Below, piece after piece: positions 1-5,146 of a stretch of 5,146 nt of DNA; position 1 is the stretch's first letter, and every line of letters starts with the position of its first letter. The stretch covers positions 1 to 5,146 of the forward strand of contig DOKO01000250.1 of NCBI GenBank assembly GCA_003510825.1, in the 5' to 3' direction. The DNA comes from Stenotrophomonas sp. Its GTDB lineage: Bacteria; Pseudomonadota; Gammaproteobacteria; Xanthomonadales; Xanthomonadaceae. The position numbers were made by a program, and so were the translations under genes. The notes under the pieces were generated by a model. The model searched no databases, was not told where the DNA came from, and worked only from the letters and a program-made list of their open reading frames with translations.

Positions 1-514
1 CCGCGCCCAGGCCGGTCCCCGCGCCCAGCACCAGCGCCGGGAACGCCTGCGCCGGATCGGCATCGCCGTTCAACGGCACCAGGGTGTCGGCCTGCAGGTA
101 GGGAATGGCCAGCGCCACCGCTTCGAAATCGTTGATCAGCTGCAGTTCCTGCAGCCCGGACTGCGCGCGGGTGGTGGACAGCGAGACCGTCCACGGCAGG
201 TTGGCGTTGATCAGCACATCGCCATCGAGCAGGCCGGCAATGGCCACAACGGCCGTGCTGACCGGCAGGCCAAGGCTGGCAGTGAAGTCGGCGAGGATCG
301 CGGCCAGGCTCGGATGATCAGCGCAGGCGTAGGTGCGGTAGCTGCCCAGGCGTGGGGTCTGCCCCGGCGTGGTCTCGGCCAGGGCCAGGCGGGCGAAGGT
401 GCCGCCGACGTCGGCCACCACCAGACAGCGCGGATCATGGCCGTGGGGGGCACCGCTTCCAGCGGAAGGGCTGGCCAGATCGGAAAGTACCGGGGACGCT
501 GCTGCAACGTTCAC
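1..514 (-). CDS. glk: Glucokinase, N-terminal 171 residues (runs off left edge)
   Basis: The product is glucokinase, which phosphorylates glucose to glucose-6-phosphate with ATP in the cytoplasm. I translated the minus strand from a GTG at 514 and the frame stays open to the window edge. It shows the bacterial Glk (PF02685-type) pattern: a phosphate-binding loop VADVGGTFARLAL at residues 33-45, NANLPW at 103-108, the catalytic segment LINDFEA at 126-132 with Asp129 as the likely base, and the glycine-rich ATP loop LGAGTGLG at 163-170. The frame has an upstream TGA near 552, so GTG-514 is the only sensible start; an AGG at 522-520 lies 5 bases before it. The next in-frame starts are the two GTG codons inside the first beta strand (V32, V33) and would break the fold. 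Compared with E. coli Glk this leaves a polar Ala/Ser/Pro/Gly-rich extension of about 26 residues. Phe40 replaces the Asn usual after GGT. The family assignment is firm; the exact start is less so. Confidence 0.93.
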   Translation of the reverse strand, partial: MNVAAASPVLSDLASPSAGSGAPHGHDPRCLVVADVGGTFARLALAETTPGQTPRLGSYRTYACADHPSLAAILADFTASLGLPVSTAVVAIAGLLDGDVLINANLPWTVSLSTTRAQSGLQELQLINDFEAVALAIPYLQADTLVPLNGDADPAQAFPALVLGAGTGLGA

Positions 515-526
515 ACTGGCCTGCTT

Positions 527-550
527 GAATCGATTGAATCGTGTCGATTC
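527..550 (-). promoter_or_regulatory. Putative operator: repeated GAATCG/CGATTC half-sites upstream of glk
   Basis: Read on the minus strand, 550-527 is GAATCG-ACA-CGATTC-AAT-CGATTC. It contains a perfect 6-bp inverted repeat with a 3-bp spacer (550-545 and 541-536), and the CGATTC half-site is repeated 9 bp further on (532-527). The second pair also centres on the palindrome AATCGATT, the kind of CG-centred palindrome favoured by LacI/GalR-family repressors such as Cra. The array covers most of the predicted -10 box and the probable transcription start of glk, where a repressor would block initiation. Which regulator binds is not visible in the window. The repeat is seen directly; its operator role is inferred. 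Confidence 0.45.
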
Positions 551-575
551 TCAGGCATTGAACGCGCTTTGCCAA
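547..575 (-). promoter_or_regulatory. Predicted sigma70-type promoter of glk
   Basis: On the minus strand a TTGGCA hexamer (575-570, five of six matches to TTGACA) is followed after exactly 17 bases by GAGAAT (552-547, four of six matches to TATAAT). Transcription would start near 541-540, giving a leader of roughly 27 bases before the GTG at 514. The placement fits a separate glk promoter downstream of the phosphoesterase gene. The half-site array described at 527-550 overlaps the -10 box. Confidence 0.5.
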
Positions 576-580
576 CGCTG

Positions 581-616
581 CCGGACCCGGGTGCAGCGAA
601 CCTGCACCCGGACCGG
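581..616 (-). terminator. Hairpin after the phosphoesterase gene, possible terminator
   Basis: Positions 587-596 pair perfectly with 602-611 (10 bp, mostly G-C) around a 5-base loop. CCGG at 581-584 can also pair with CCGG at 613-616 across a small internal loop. The hairpin begins 6 bases after the stop codon of the phosphoesterase (625-623) and lies upstream of the glk promoter, which is where a terminator would sit. No T-rich run follows on the minus strand, so it is not a canonical intrinsic terminator. It could instead protect the 3' end of the transcript or act together with Rho. Confidence 0.4.
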
Positions 617-622
617 CCTGGA

Positions 623-2212
623 TCAGGGCTGGGCCGTCTGCAGGCTGTAGCGGGTGGTGGCGGTGAACACAGCGCCGTCGGGCTGGGTCGAGCGCACCTC
701 GATCTTGTGGCTGCCCACCTCGAGGTTGGTCGGCAGCGCGCCACGCCACAGGTGCGGCGATGCGGTGGCTTCCGGCGAACGATCATAGCCGCGCAGGACG
801 TCGGCCGTGTCATCGGCCACGTTCTCCACCAGCAGGCGCGGGTCAGGCTGGCTGACCTGCTTCATCGCCTGCCAGGCACCGCCGTCAACGCGGAACTCGA
901 CCACGCTGGTGTCTTCGCCCATGTACACGTTGGCGTACACGCCCCATGCCGGGTAAGCCCCCTGGCGCAGCACCTTCGGCGCATGCAGGCCGATCTGGTC
1001 GCTGGCCGGGGCACCGGCCACGCGGTACTGCAGGCGGTAGCTGCCGTTGCCGGCCACGTCCAGCAGCGCGTAGCCCTTCGGCGTGCCATCGCTCATGGTG
1101 CTGTCCGGCACGCCCGCGGCATTCTTCACGCCCGACCAGAACGCGCCGCAGTTGGCACCGACGTTGTACTCGTGCAGCGGCTTCTCACCCTCCCAGCCCT
1201 CGGCCTTGCCGTGGTAGACGTGCTGCTGGGTGTGGCTGTGGCCGCTCAGCACCAGCACGTTGCGGAAGTCCTTGAGCAGGTCGAACAGGCGCTGGCGGTC
1301 GGCGTGGCGGAAGGTCTCGCGACCCGGCGCGGCGTCGAACAGCGGGATGTGCATGCCCAGCACCAGCAGGCGGTCCTTGCGCAGGCCCTTCAGGTAGCCG
1401 GCCAGGAAGGCGAACTGGTCCTCGCGCAGGCCACCGACGTACTTCGGCTTGGCGTTGGGATCGTAGACCACGTCATCGAGGAACACGAAGCTGGCACCGC
1501 CCTCTTCCACCGCGTAGGTGTCCGGGCCGTAGATGTTGCGCCAGCTGTCCAGCGAGTGATCGTCGTTGGCGGCATCGAAATCCAGGTCGTGGTTGCCCGG
1601 CACATGGAACCACGGCACGCCCAGTTCGGTGGTCACCTTGTTGATGGCCGGGTACAGGCTCAGGTCGTCGTTGACGATGTCGCCTAGAGTGGTGCCCAGG
1701 CGTGCCTTGGTCTGGCCCACCAGCGGCGCCACGATGGACTGCTGGTAGTAGCCGATGTCCTTCAGGCTGGCCGTCTGCGAATCGGTGAAGACCAGCATCT
1801 GGAAGCCGTGGCGGCTGTCATGGCGGTCGGACTGCAGGGCGAAATCCCAGCCACGGTCGGCCTCGCCGGTGGCGGCGATGCCGCCGTACTTCAGCGCCGG
1901 CGAACCATTCGGGCGGTAGTGGCGCCAGAACGTGGGCAGGCCGTCGGCCGCCTTCGGGAAGCTGTAGGCATCGGGCTTGATGACGAACACGGTCTGCCCG
2001 TCGCGCACGGGCAGGCTGTAGCTGCCATCGGCAGCGGTCTTGACGATGGTTTCGCCGTTGGAGACCTGCACCCCGGCCAGGCCCGGATCGGTCGCGCCGC
2101 GACCTGGCCTGCCGTCGCGTTCGAGATAGACCTTGCCACTGACCACCGTATCGGCGGCCCAGGCCGGCGAAGTCAGCAACAGGCAGCACAGCCAGGCGGC
2201 GGGCAGTTTCAT
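623..2212 (-). CDS. Exported calcineurin-like metallophosphoesterase (529 aa)
   Basis: This is a predicted periplasmic or secreted metal-dependent phosphoesterase of unknown substrate. From ATG-2212 the first 20 residues form a signal peptide: Lys2, a hydrophobic core (AAWLCCLLL), then SPAWAAD with likely signal peptidase I cleavage after AWA or AWAA. Residues about 21-130 resemble the N-terminal beta domain of this family. The core (about 137-330) carries metal-site motifs: FTDSQ (142-146), LGDIVNDD (176-183), GNHD (206-209), MHIP (287-290) and GHSH (324-327). The last 190 residues match the separate C-terminal domain of such proteins. The first motif has Gln where the classic DxH has His, as is common in this subgroup. 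The frame continues upstream to an ATG at 2320, but that start would run through the GTAG hairpin and overlap the hisIE stop, and only ATG-2212 places the signal peptide at the N-terminus. The sequence before ATG-2212 is pyrimidine-rich with no Shine-Dalgarno motif. It sits downstream of the his operon with no visible link to histidine synthesis. Fold confidence is high; function is open. Confidence 0.9.
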   Translation of the reverse strand: MKLPAAWLCCLLLTSPAWAADTVVSGKVYLERDGRPGRGATDPGLAGVQVSNGETIVKTAADGSYSLPVRDGQTVFVIKPDAYSFPKAADGLPTFWRHYRPNGSPALKYGGIAATGEADRGWDFALQSDRHDSRHGFQMLVFTDSQTASLKDIGYYQQSIVAPLVGQTKARLGTTLGDIVNDDLSLYPAINKVTTELGVPWFHVPGNHDLDFDAANDDHSLDSWRNIYGPDTYAVEEGGASFVFLDDVVYDPNAKPKYVGGLREDQFAFLAGYLKGLRKDRLLVLGMHIPLFDAAPGRETFRHADRQRLFDLLKDFRNVLVLSGHSHTQQHVYHGKAEGWEGEKPLHEYNVGANCGAFWSGVKNAAGVPDSTMSDGTPKGYALLDVAGNGSYRLQYRVAGAPASDQIGLHAPKVLRQGAYPAWGVYANVYMGEDTSVVEFRVDGGAWQAMKQVSQPDPRLLVENVADDTADVLRGYDRSPEATASPHLWRGALPTNLEVGSHKIEVRSTQPDGAVFTATTRYSLQTAQP

Positions 2213-2241
2213 GGGGGCGGTCCGGGAAAGAAAGACCGCCC

Positions 2242-2247
2242 ATTGTA
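2242..2247 (-). promoter_or_regulatory. Candidate -10 box for the phosphoesterase gene
   Basis: The minus strand reads TACAAT at 2247-2242, five of six matches to the sigma70 -10 consensus. Transcription would start near 2235, about 23 bases before ATG-2212. No hexamer resembling TTGACA lies 16 to 18 bases upstream and there is no extended TG motif, so this is a weak prediction. It could need an activator, or the gene could be read through from the his operon. Confidence 0.3.
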
Positions 2248-2284
2248 GATTCCGTTGATGACATCGCGCACGCGGTGTCGCCCG

Positions 2285-2309
2285 GTAGGTGCGGACCGTT
2301 GGTCCGCAC
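2285..2309 (+). repeat. GTAG-hairpin REP element, SMAG type
   Basis: GTAG (2285-2288) is followed at once by a perfect 9-bp inverted repeat, GTGCGGACC (2289-2297) and GGTCCGCAC (2301-2309), with a 3-base loop GTT. A GTAG tetranucleotide at the foot of a GC-rich stem-loop is the hallmark of SMAG elements, the REP-like repeats scattered between genes in Stenotrophomonas maltophilia and thought to be moved by REP-associated (TnpA-REP) transposases. It lies between the hisIE stop (7 bases away) and the phosphoesterase start. In the his mRNA it would fold as a 3' hairpin. No T-run follows, so termination by this hairpin alone is not expected. Only one copy is present in the window. Confidence 0.75.
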
Positions 2310-2316
2310 GCCCCGA

Positions 2317-2937
2317 TCAACGGTGGCGCATTTCCAGCACATCGCGGGCGTCCTGCAGCGACAACCCGCGCGCGCGCAGCAGCACCAGCAGGTGATACAG
2401 CAGGTCGGCCGATTCGCCCAGCAGGGCCTCGTCGTCCTGCGCCACCGCGGCCAGCGCGGTTTCCACGCCCTCCTCGCCCACCTTCTGCGCGATGCGGCGG
2501 ATGCCACCTTCGAACAGCGAGGTGGTGTAGCTGCCCGGCGGACGCTGCGCTTCGCGCACGGCCACCAGCTGGCCCAAGCCACCGAGGAAATCCTTCGGCG
2601 CGCCATCGAAGCAGCTTTCAGCACCGGTGTGGCAGGTCGGGCCGGCCGGACGGGCCAGCACCAGCACGGTATCTGCATCGCAGTCCACGCTGATCGACTG
2701 CACCGCCAGCACGTGGCCGGACTGCTCGCCCTTGGTCCACAGGCGCTGCTTGCTGCGGCTGTAGAAGGTCATGTGCCCGGTCACCTGGGTGATGTGCAGC
2801 GACTCGGCGTTGACATAGCCCAGCATCAGCACCTGCAGGGTGTCGGCGTCCTGCACCACGGCCGGCAGCAGGCCATCGCCCTTTGCCCAGTCCAGCGATT
2901 CCAGCGCCTGCGGCGACGGGCGTACTTCAATAGACAT
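2317..2937 (-). CDS. hisI: HisIE: PR-AMP cyclohydrolase / PR-ATP pyrophosphohydrolase
   Basis: This bifunctional cytosolic enzyme of 206 residues carries out histidine steps 2 and 3: hydrolysis of PR-ATP to PR-AMP plus pyrophosphate, and opening of the adenine ring to give ProFAR. The N-terminal HisI domain (about 1-115) has LWTKGEQSGH (67-76), VDCDADT (84-90) with Mg-binding Asp85, Asp87 and Asp89 and zinc ligand Cys86, and CHTGAESCF (102-110) supplying Cys102 and Cys109. The C-terminal HisE domain (about 118-206) has GSYTTSLFEGG (135-145), KVGEEGVET (152-160) and ESADLLYHLL (175-184), the acidic helix motifs of the pyrophosphohydrolase. Length matches E. coli HisI (203). The start ATG-2937 overlaps the end of hisF by 11 bases and has GAGG at 2947-2944 with 6-base spacing. 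It is the last his gene; its TGA lies 7 bases before the GTAG hairpin. Confidence 0.98.
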   Translation of the reverse strand: MSIEVRPSPQALESLDWAKGDGLLPAVVQDADTLQVLMLGYVNAESLHITQVTGHMTFYSRSKQRLWTKGEQSGHVLAVQSISVDCDADTVLVLARPAGPTCHTGAESCFDGAPKDFLGGLGQLVAVREAQRPPGSYTTSLFEGGIRRIAQKVGEEGVETALAAVAQDDEALLGESADLLYHLLVLLRARGLSLQDARDVLEMRHR

Positions 2938-3703
2938 CTCGAACCTCGATCTGCTGTTCGCGCAGGTAGCGCTTCAAATCTGCAATGGCGATGGCGCCGC
3001 TGTGGAACACGCTGGCAGCCAGTGCACCGTCCACATCGGCCTGGTCGAAGGCCTGGGCGAAATGCTCCATCGCACCGGCACCGCCAGAAGCGATGAGCGG
3101 AACATTGCACAGCGCGCGGGCCTGGCGCAGCTGCTCCACATCGTAGCCACGGCGCACGCCGTCGCTGTCCATGCAGTTCAGCACGATCTCACCGGCACCG
3201 CGGCGCTGCGCCTCGACGATCCAGTCCAGCGTGCGCAGCGGCACGGCCTGGGTCTTGCTCGGGTCACCGGTGAAGCGGCGCACCCGCCACTGGCCATCGT
3301 CCTCGCGCACCGAATCGACGCCGACGACCACGCACTGCACGCCGAACTCCTCGGCCAGTTCAGTGATCAGTTCGGGACGGCCCAGCGCGGGCGAGTTGAT
3401 CGATACCTTGTCCGCACCGGCAAACAGCACCCGGCGCGCGGTGTCCACGCTGTCGATGCCACCGGCCACGCAGAACGGGATATCGATCAGGCGCGCGATG
3501 CGCTCGATCCAGGCCACGTCCACCGAACGTGCCTCGGGGCTGGCACCGATGTCATAGAACACCAGCTCGTCGGCGCCCTGGTCACGGTAGCGTTGGGCCA
3601 GCTCGGCGATGTCGCCCATGTCGACGTGGTCGCGGAAGCGCACGCCCTTGACCACGCGGCCATCGCGCACGTCCAGGCAGGGAATGATGCGGCGGCTCAA
3701 CAT
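2927..3703 (-). CDS. hisF: HisF: imidazole glycerol phosphate synthase cyclase subunit
   Basis: HisF (258 residues) is a TIM-barrel cyclase that combines PRFAR with ammonia delivered from HisH to give imidazole glycerol phosphate and AICAR. The catalytic pair is intact: Asp11 in IIPCLDV (6-12) and Asp130 in VVVGVD (125-130). Other family landmarks are Arg5, CVAGGID (78-84), ADKVSIN (97-103) with Lys99, FTGDPSKT (144-151), GEIVLNCMDSDG (171-182) and the phosphate-binding LIASGGAG (203-210), followed by DGALAASVFH (225-234). The form is enteric-type rather than the shorter-insert bacterial type, as judged by eye. Start ATG-3703 lies inside the end of hisA (7-base overlap) with GAGG at 3714-3711 and 7-base spacing. 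The stop lies inside hisIE. The partner HisH is encoded two genes upstream in the same block. Confidence 0.98.
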   Translation of the reverse strand: MLSRRIIPCLDVRDGRVVKGVRFRDHVDMGDIAELAQRYRDQGADELVFYDIGASPEARSVDVAWIERIARLIDIPFCVAGGIDSVDTARRVLFAGADKVSINSPALGRPELITELAEEFGVQCVVVGVDSVREDDGQWRVRRFTGDPSKTQAVPLRTLDWIVEAQRRGAGEIVLNCMDSDGVRRGYDVEQLRQARALCNVPLIASGGAGAMEHFAQAFDQADVDGALAASVFHSGAIAIADLKRYLREQQIEVRDVY

Positions 3704-4431
3704 GCCAGTGCCTCGCCCAGGTCCATGCGCTGTTCCAGCAGCGCCTTGCCAAGGATGGCGCCGCCGCAGCCGGCAGCGCGTGCTTCGGCCACGTCGGCCA
3801 CGTCACGGATGCCACCGGACGCCTGCACCGCCACACCCGGCAGCAGCGCCGACAGGTGGGTGTAGAGGCTGATGTTGGGGCCGGCCAGCATGCCGTCGCG
3901 GGCGATGTCGGTGCACAGCAGGTGGCGCATGCCGGCGCGCGCGTAGCGCTGGGCCAGGTCGTCCAGGGTCACCCCGGCATTCTCGGTCCAGCCGTGCACC
4001 GGCAGCTGCCACTGGCCCTGCGCGTCCTGGCGGGCGTCGAGGGCAATGGTGATGCGTTCGGCGCCGAATTCATCCAGCCAGCCCAACACTTCGTCGGGGC
4101 GGCGCACGGCCAGCGAGCCGACCACCACGCGGTTGGCACCAGCATCGAGGATGCGCGCGACGTCATCACGGCCACGTACGCCGCCACCGGTCTGCACCTG
4201 CAGCGAGGTGTTCTGGCGGATCGACGCCAGCAGCGGGGCCAGGGTGTAGCCGCCGGCGCGTGCAGCGTCCAGGTCGACCAGGTGCATCCACTGCGCGCCC
4301 TGCGCGGCAAACGCCTGCGCACGCGGCAGCGGATCGTCGCCGTAGGAGGTTTCCTGCGCGTAGTCGCCCTGGCGCAGGCGCACCACGCGGCCTTCGCGGA
4401 TATCCAGTGCGGGGTAGACGGTGAAACTCAT
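3697..4431 (-). CDS. hisA: HisA: ProFAR isomerase
   Basis: HisA (244 residues) carries out the Amadori rearrangement of ProFAR to PRFAR, the substrate of HisF-HisH. It is a (beta/alpha)8 barrel with two half-barrel repeats. Visible landmarks are YPALDIREG (6-14) with catalytic Asp10, HLVDLDAA (50-57), VQTGGGVR (79-86), NRVVVGSLAV (100-109), ITIALDAR (127-134), VHGWTENAG (145-153) with the substrate-gripping Trp148, CTDIARDG (173-180) with the second catalytic acid Asp175, and ASGGIRD (204-210). Length equals the E. coli enzyme within a residue or so. The start ATG-4431 forms an ATGA overlap with the hisH stop, with GAGGG at 4445-4441 as ribosome-binding site. I see nothing atypical. Confidence 0.98.
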   Translation of the reverse strand: MSFTVYPALDIREGRVVRLRQGDYAQETSYGDDPLPRAQAFAAQGAQWMHLVDLDAARAGGYTLAPLLASIRQNTSLQVQTGGGVRGRDDVARILDAGANRVVVGSLAVRRPDEVLGWLDEFGAERITIALDARQDAQGQWQLPVHGWTENAGVTLDDLAQRYARAGMRHLLCTDIARDGMLAGPNISLYTHLSALLPGVAVQASGGIRDVADVAEARAAGCGGAILGKALLEQRMDLGEALAC

Positions 4432-5030
4432 GCAGCAGTGCCCTCGAGGAAATTGCGCAGCATCAGCGAACCGGTATCGCCGGAACGCTCGGGGTGGAAC
4501 TGGGCGCCGAAGTAGCGGCCCTGCTCGATCACGGCGGTGAACAGGCCGCCGTGGTCGCAGGCGGCGACGGTGTGGGCGTTCAGCGGCGCGGCATAGCTGT
4601 GCACGAAGTACGCGCTGGAACGGTCCGGTACGCCCTGCAGCAGCAGCGACGGGCGCAGCGTCAGCAGCCGGTTCCAGCCCATGTGCGGCACGCGGATGCC
4701 ACAGGCCGGCACCAGCTTGCGCACCGTGCCGGGAATCAGGCCCAGCGCATCCACGCCGGTTTCTTCGGAACGTTCGAACAGCAGCTGCATGCCCAGGCAG
4801 ATGCCCATCAGCGGCACCTCCAGGCGGCGCAGCGGTTCAACCAGGCCCTGCGCATGCAGGCGCTGCATGCCCGGTGCCGCGGCACCGACGCCAGGCAGGA
4901 TCACCCGCTGCGCGCCGACCAGGCCCTGGGCATCGCGTACCAGGCGCACGTTCGCGCCCAGTCGCTCCAGCGCGTAGCGCACCGAACCAAGGTTGGCACC
5001 GCCGGCATCGATCAGTGCAACCTCGCTCAC
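4428..5030 (-). CDS. hisH: HisH: imidazole glycerol phosphate synthase glutaminase subunit
   Basis: HisH (200 residues) is a class I glutamine amidotransferase. It hydrolyses glutamine and channels ammonia into HisF for imidazole ring formation. The triad is complete: Cys78 in MGICLGMQLL (75-84), and His179 with Glu181 in GAQFHPERSG (175-184). The oxyanion-strand motif ILPGVGAA is at 44-51, and VPHMGWN (114-120) and YFVHSY (141-146) are typical interface and core segments. It starts with GTG at 5030, not ATG: this codon gives the conserved N-terminus (SEVALIDAGGANLGS), overlaps the hisB stop as GTGA, and has a strong AAGGGGG at 5041-5035 with 4-base spacing. It ends in a 4-base ATGA overlap with hisA, suggesting coupled translation of pathway neighbours. 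Confidence 0.98.
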   Translation of the reverse strand: MSEVALIDAGGANLGSVRYALERLGANVRLVRDAQGLVGAQRVILPGVGAAAPGMQRLHAQGLVEPLRRLEVPLMGICLGMQLLFERSEETGVDALGLIPGTVRKLVPACGIRVPHMGWNRLLTLRPSLLLQGVPDRSSAYFVHSYAAPLNAHTVAACDHGGLFTAVIEQGRYFGAQFHPERSGDTGSLMLRNFLEGTAA

Positions 5031-5146
5031 AGCGCCCCCTTGGTGGTCGGCAGCGCGGTGCCCTGTCGGGCCAGCGCCGGGCGCAATGCACGTGCCAGCG
5101 CCTTGAAGCAGGCTTCCACCTTGTGGTGGTCGTTGTCGCCGCGCAC
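5027..5146 (-). CDS. hisB: HisB: C-terminal 39 residues of IGP dehydratase (enters at right edge)
   Basis: Only the last 39 codons and the stop lie in the window. I translated them directly from the minus strand. They include GDNDHHKVEACFKALARAL (residues 3-21 of the fragment) and end in LPTTKGAL. This is the conserved C-terminus of imidazoleglycerol-phosphate dehydratase; the DHHK histidines belong to the metal-binding set at the manganese active site, and the terminal STKG/TTKG-L motif is near universal. HisB removes water from imidazole glycerol phosphate, the product of HisH-HisF, to give imidazole-acetol phosphate. In Xanthomonadaceae HisB is usually fused to an N-terminal histidinol-phosphatase, but that part is outside the window and cannot be confirmed. 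The TGA at 5029-5027 overlaps the hisH GTG start by 4 bases. Confidence 0.95.
   Translation of the reverse strand: MRGDNDHHKVEACFKALARALRPALARQGTALPTTKGAL

Noticed and set aside
314..1687. A 457-codon open frame on the plus strand
   Set aside because: It lies antisense to glk and the phosphoesterase. Its composition (Val, Ala, His, Gln and Arg rich, no domain pattern) is what a high-GC coding strand gives when read backwards, and it crosses the promoter/terminator region between the two genes.
2289..2309. The hairpin after hisIE as a standard intrinsic terminator
   Set aside because: No run of T follows the stem on the minus strand (the next bases are CTACCGGGC). The GTAG foot and perfect palindrome fit a REP element better.
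2213..2320. A 36-codon upstream extension of the phosphoesterase to the ATG at 2320
   Set aside because: It would read through the GTAG hairpin and touch the hisIE stop, and would bury the signal peptide inside the protein. ATG-2212 is the better start.
2369..2378. Short alternating CG stretch (possible Z-DNA or simple repeat)
   Set aside because: It is only about 10 bases and is accounted for by Ala/Arg codons in the HisE part of hisIE.
2275..3865. Long plus-strand open frames antisense to hisIE, hisF and the end of hisA
   Set aside because: The minus-strand frames have complete catalytic motifs and proper starts, while the antisense translations show no recognisable motifs. GC-rich codon bias explains their length.
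1..5146. An undescribed defence, mobile or biosynthetic system
   Set aside because: All coding space is taken by conserved histidine genes, one metallophosphoesterase and glucokinase. I saw no transposase, integrase, toxin-antitoxin pair, CRISPR repeats, tRNA or att-like direct repeats.

Overview
The window is a high-GC chromosomal segment, and every gene in it lies on the minus strand. Three things suggest a gammaproteobacterium of the Xanthomonadaceae, most likely Stenotrophomonas: the enteric-type order hisB-hisH-hisA-hisF-hisIE, the fused HisIE, and a GTAG-plus-hairpin repeat of the SMAG type described in S. maltophilia. The genus call is inference from these features, not from a database search.

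Reading in the direction of transcription (high to low coordinates), the right half (5146 to 2317) is the distal part of a histidine biosynthesis operon. It holds the last 39 codons of hisB (IGP dehydratase), then complete hisH (glutaminase subunit of IGP synthase), hisA (ProFAR isomerase), hisF (cyclase subunit of IGP synthase) and hisIE (PR-AMP cyclohydrolase / PR-ATP pyrophosphohydrolase). Each junction overlaps by 4 to 11 bases, so translation of the block is probably coupled. Together these enzymes turn PR-ATP (from HisG, outside the window) into imidazole-acetol phosphate, with AICAR released to purine synthesis. All catalytic residues I could check are present.

Seven bases after the hisIE stop is a perfect 9-bp hairpin next to a GTAG tetranucleotide (2285-2309), which looks like a SMAG/REP element. 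After it comes a separate gene (2212 to 623) for an exported calcineurin-like metallophosphoesterase of about 529 residues. It has a signal peptide, a family-specific N-terminal domain, a metallophosphatase core and a C-terminal domain. Its substrate is unknown.

A second hairpin (581-616) follows that gene. Next is a convincing sigma70-type promoter overlapped by repeated GAATCG/CGATTC half-sites (527-550), which probably drive and control the last gene. That gene is a glucokinase (glk) starting with GTG at 514 and running off the left edge.

Most of the window is ordinary, conserved metabolism. The items worth a second look are the REP element at the end of the his operon, the putative operator/promoter of glk, the uncharacterised exported phosphoesterase, and the N-terminal extension of glucokinase. 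I found no evidence of an undescribed multi-gene system, mobile element, CRISPR array, tRNA or rRNA.
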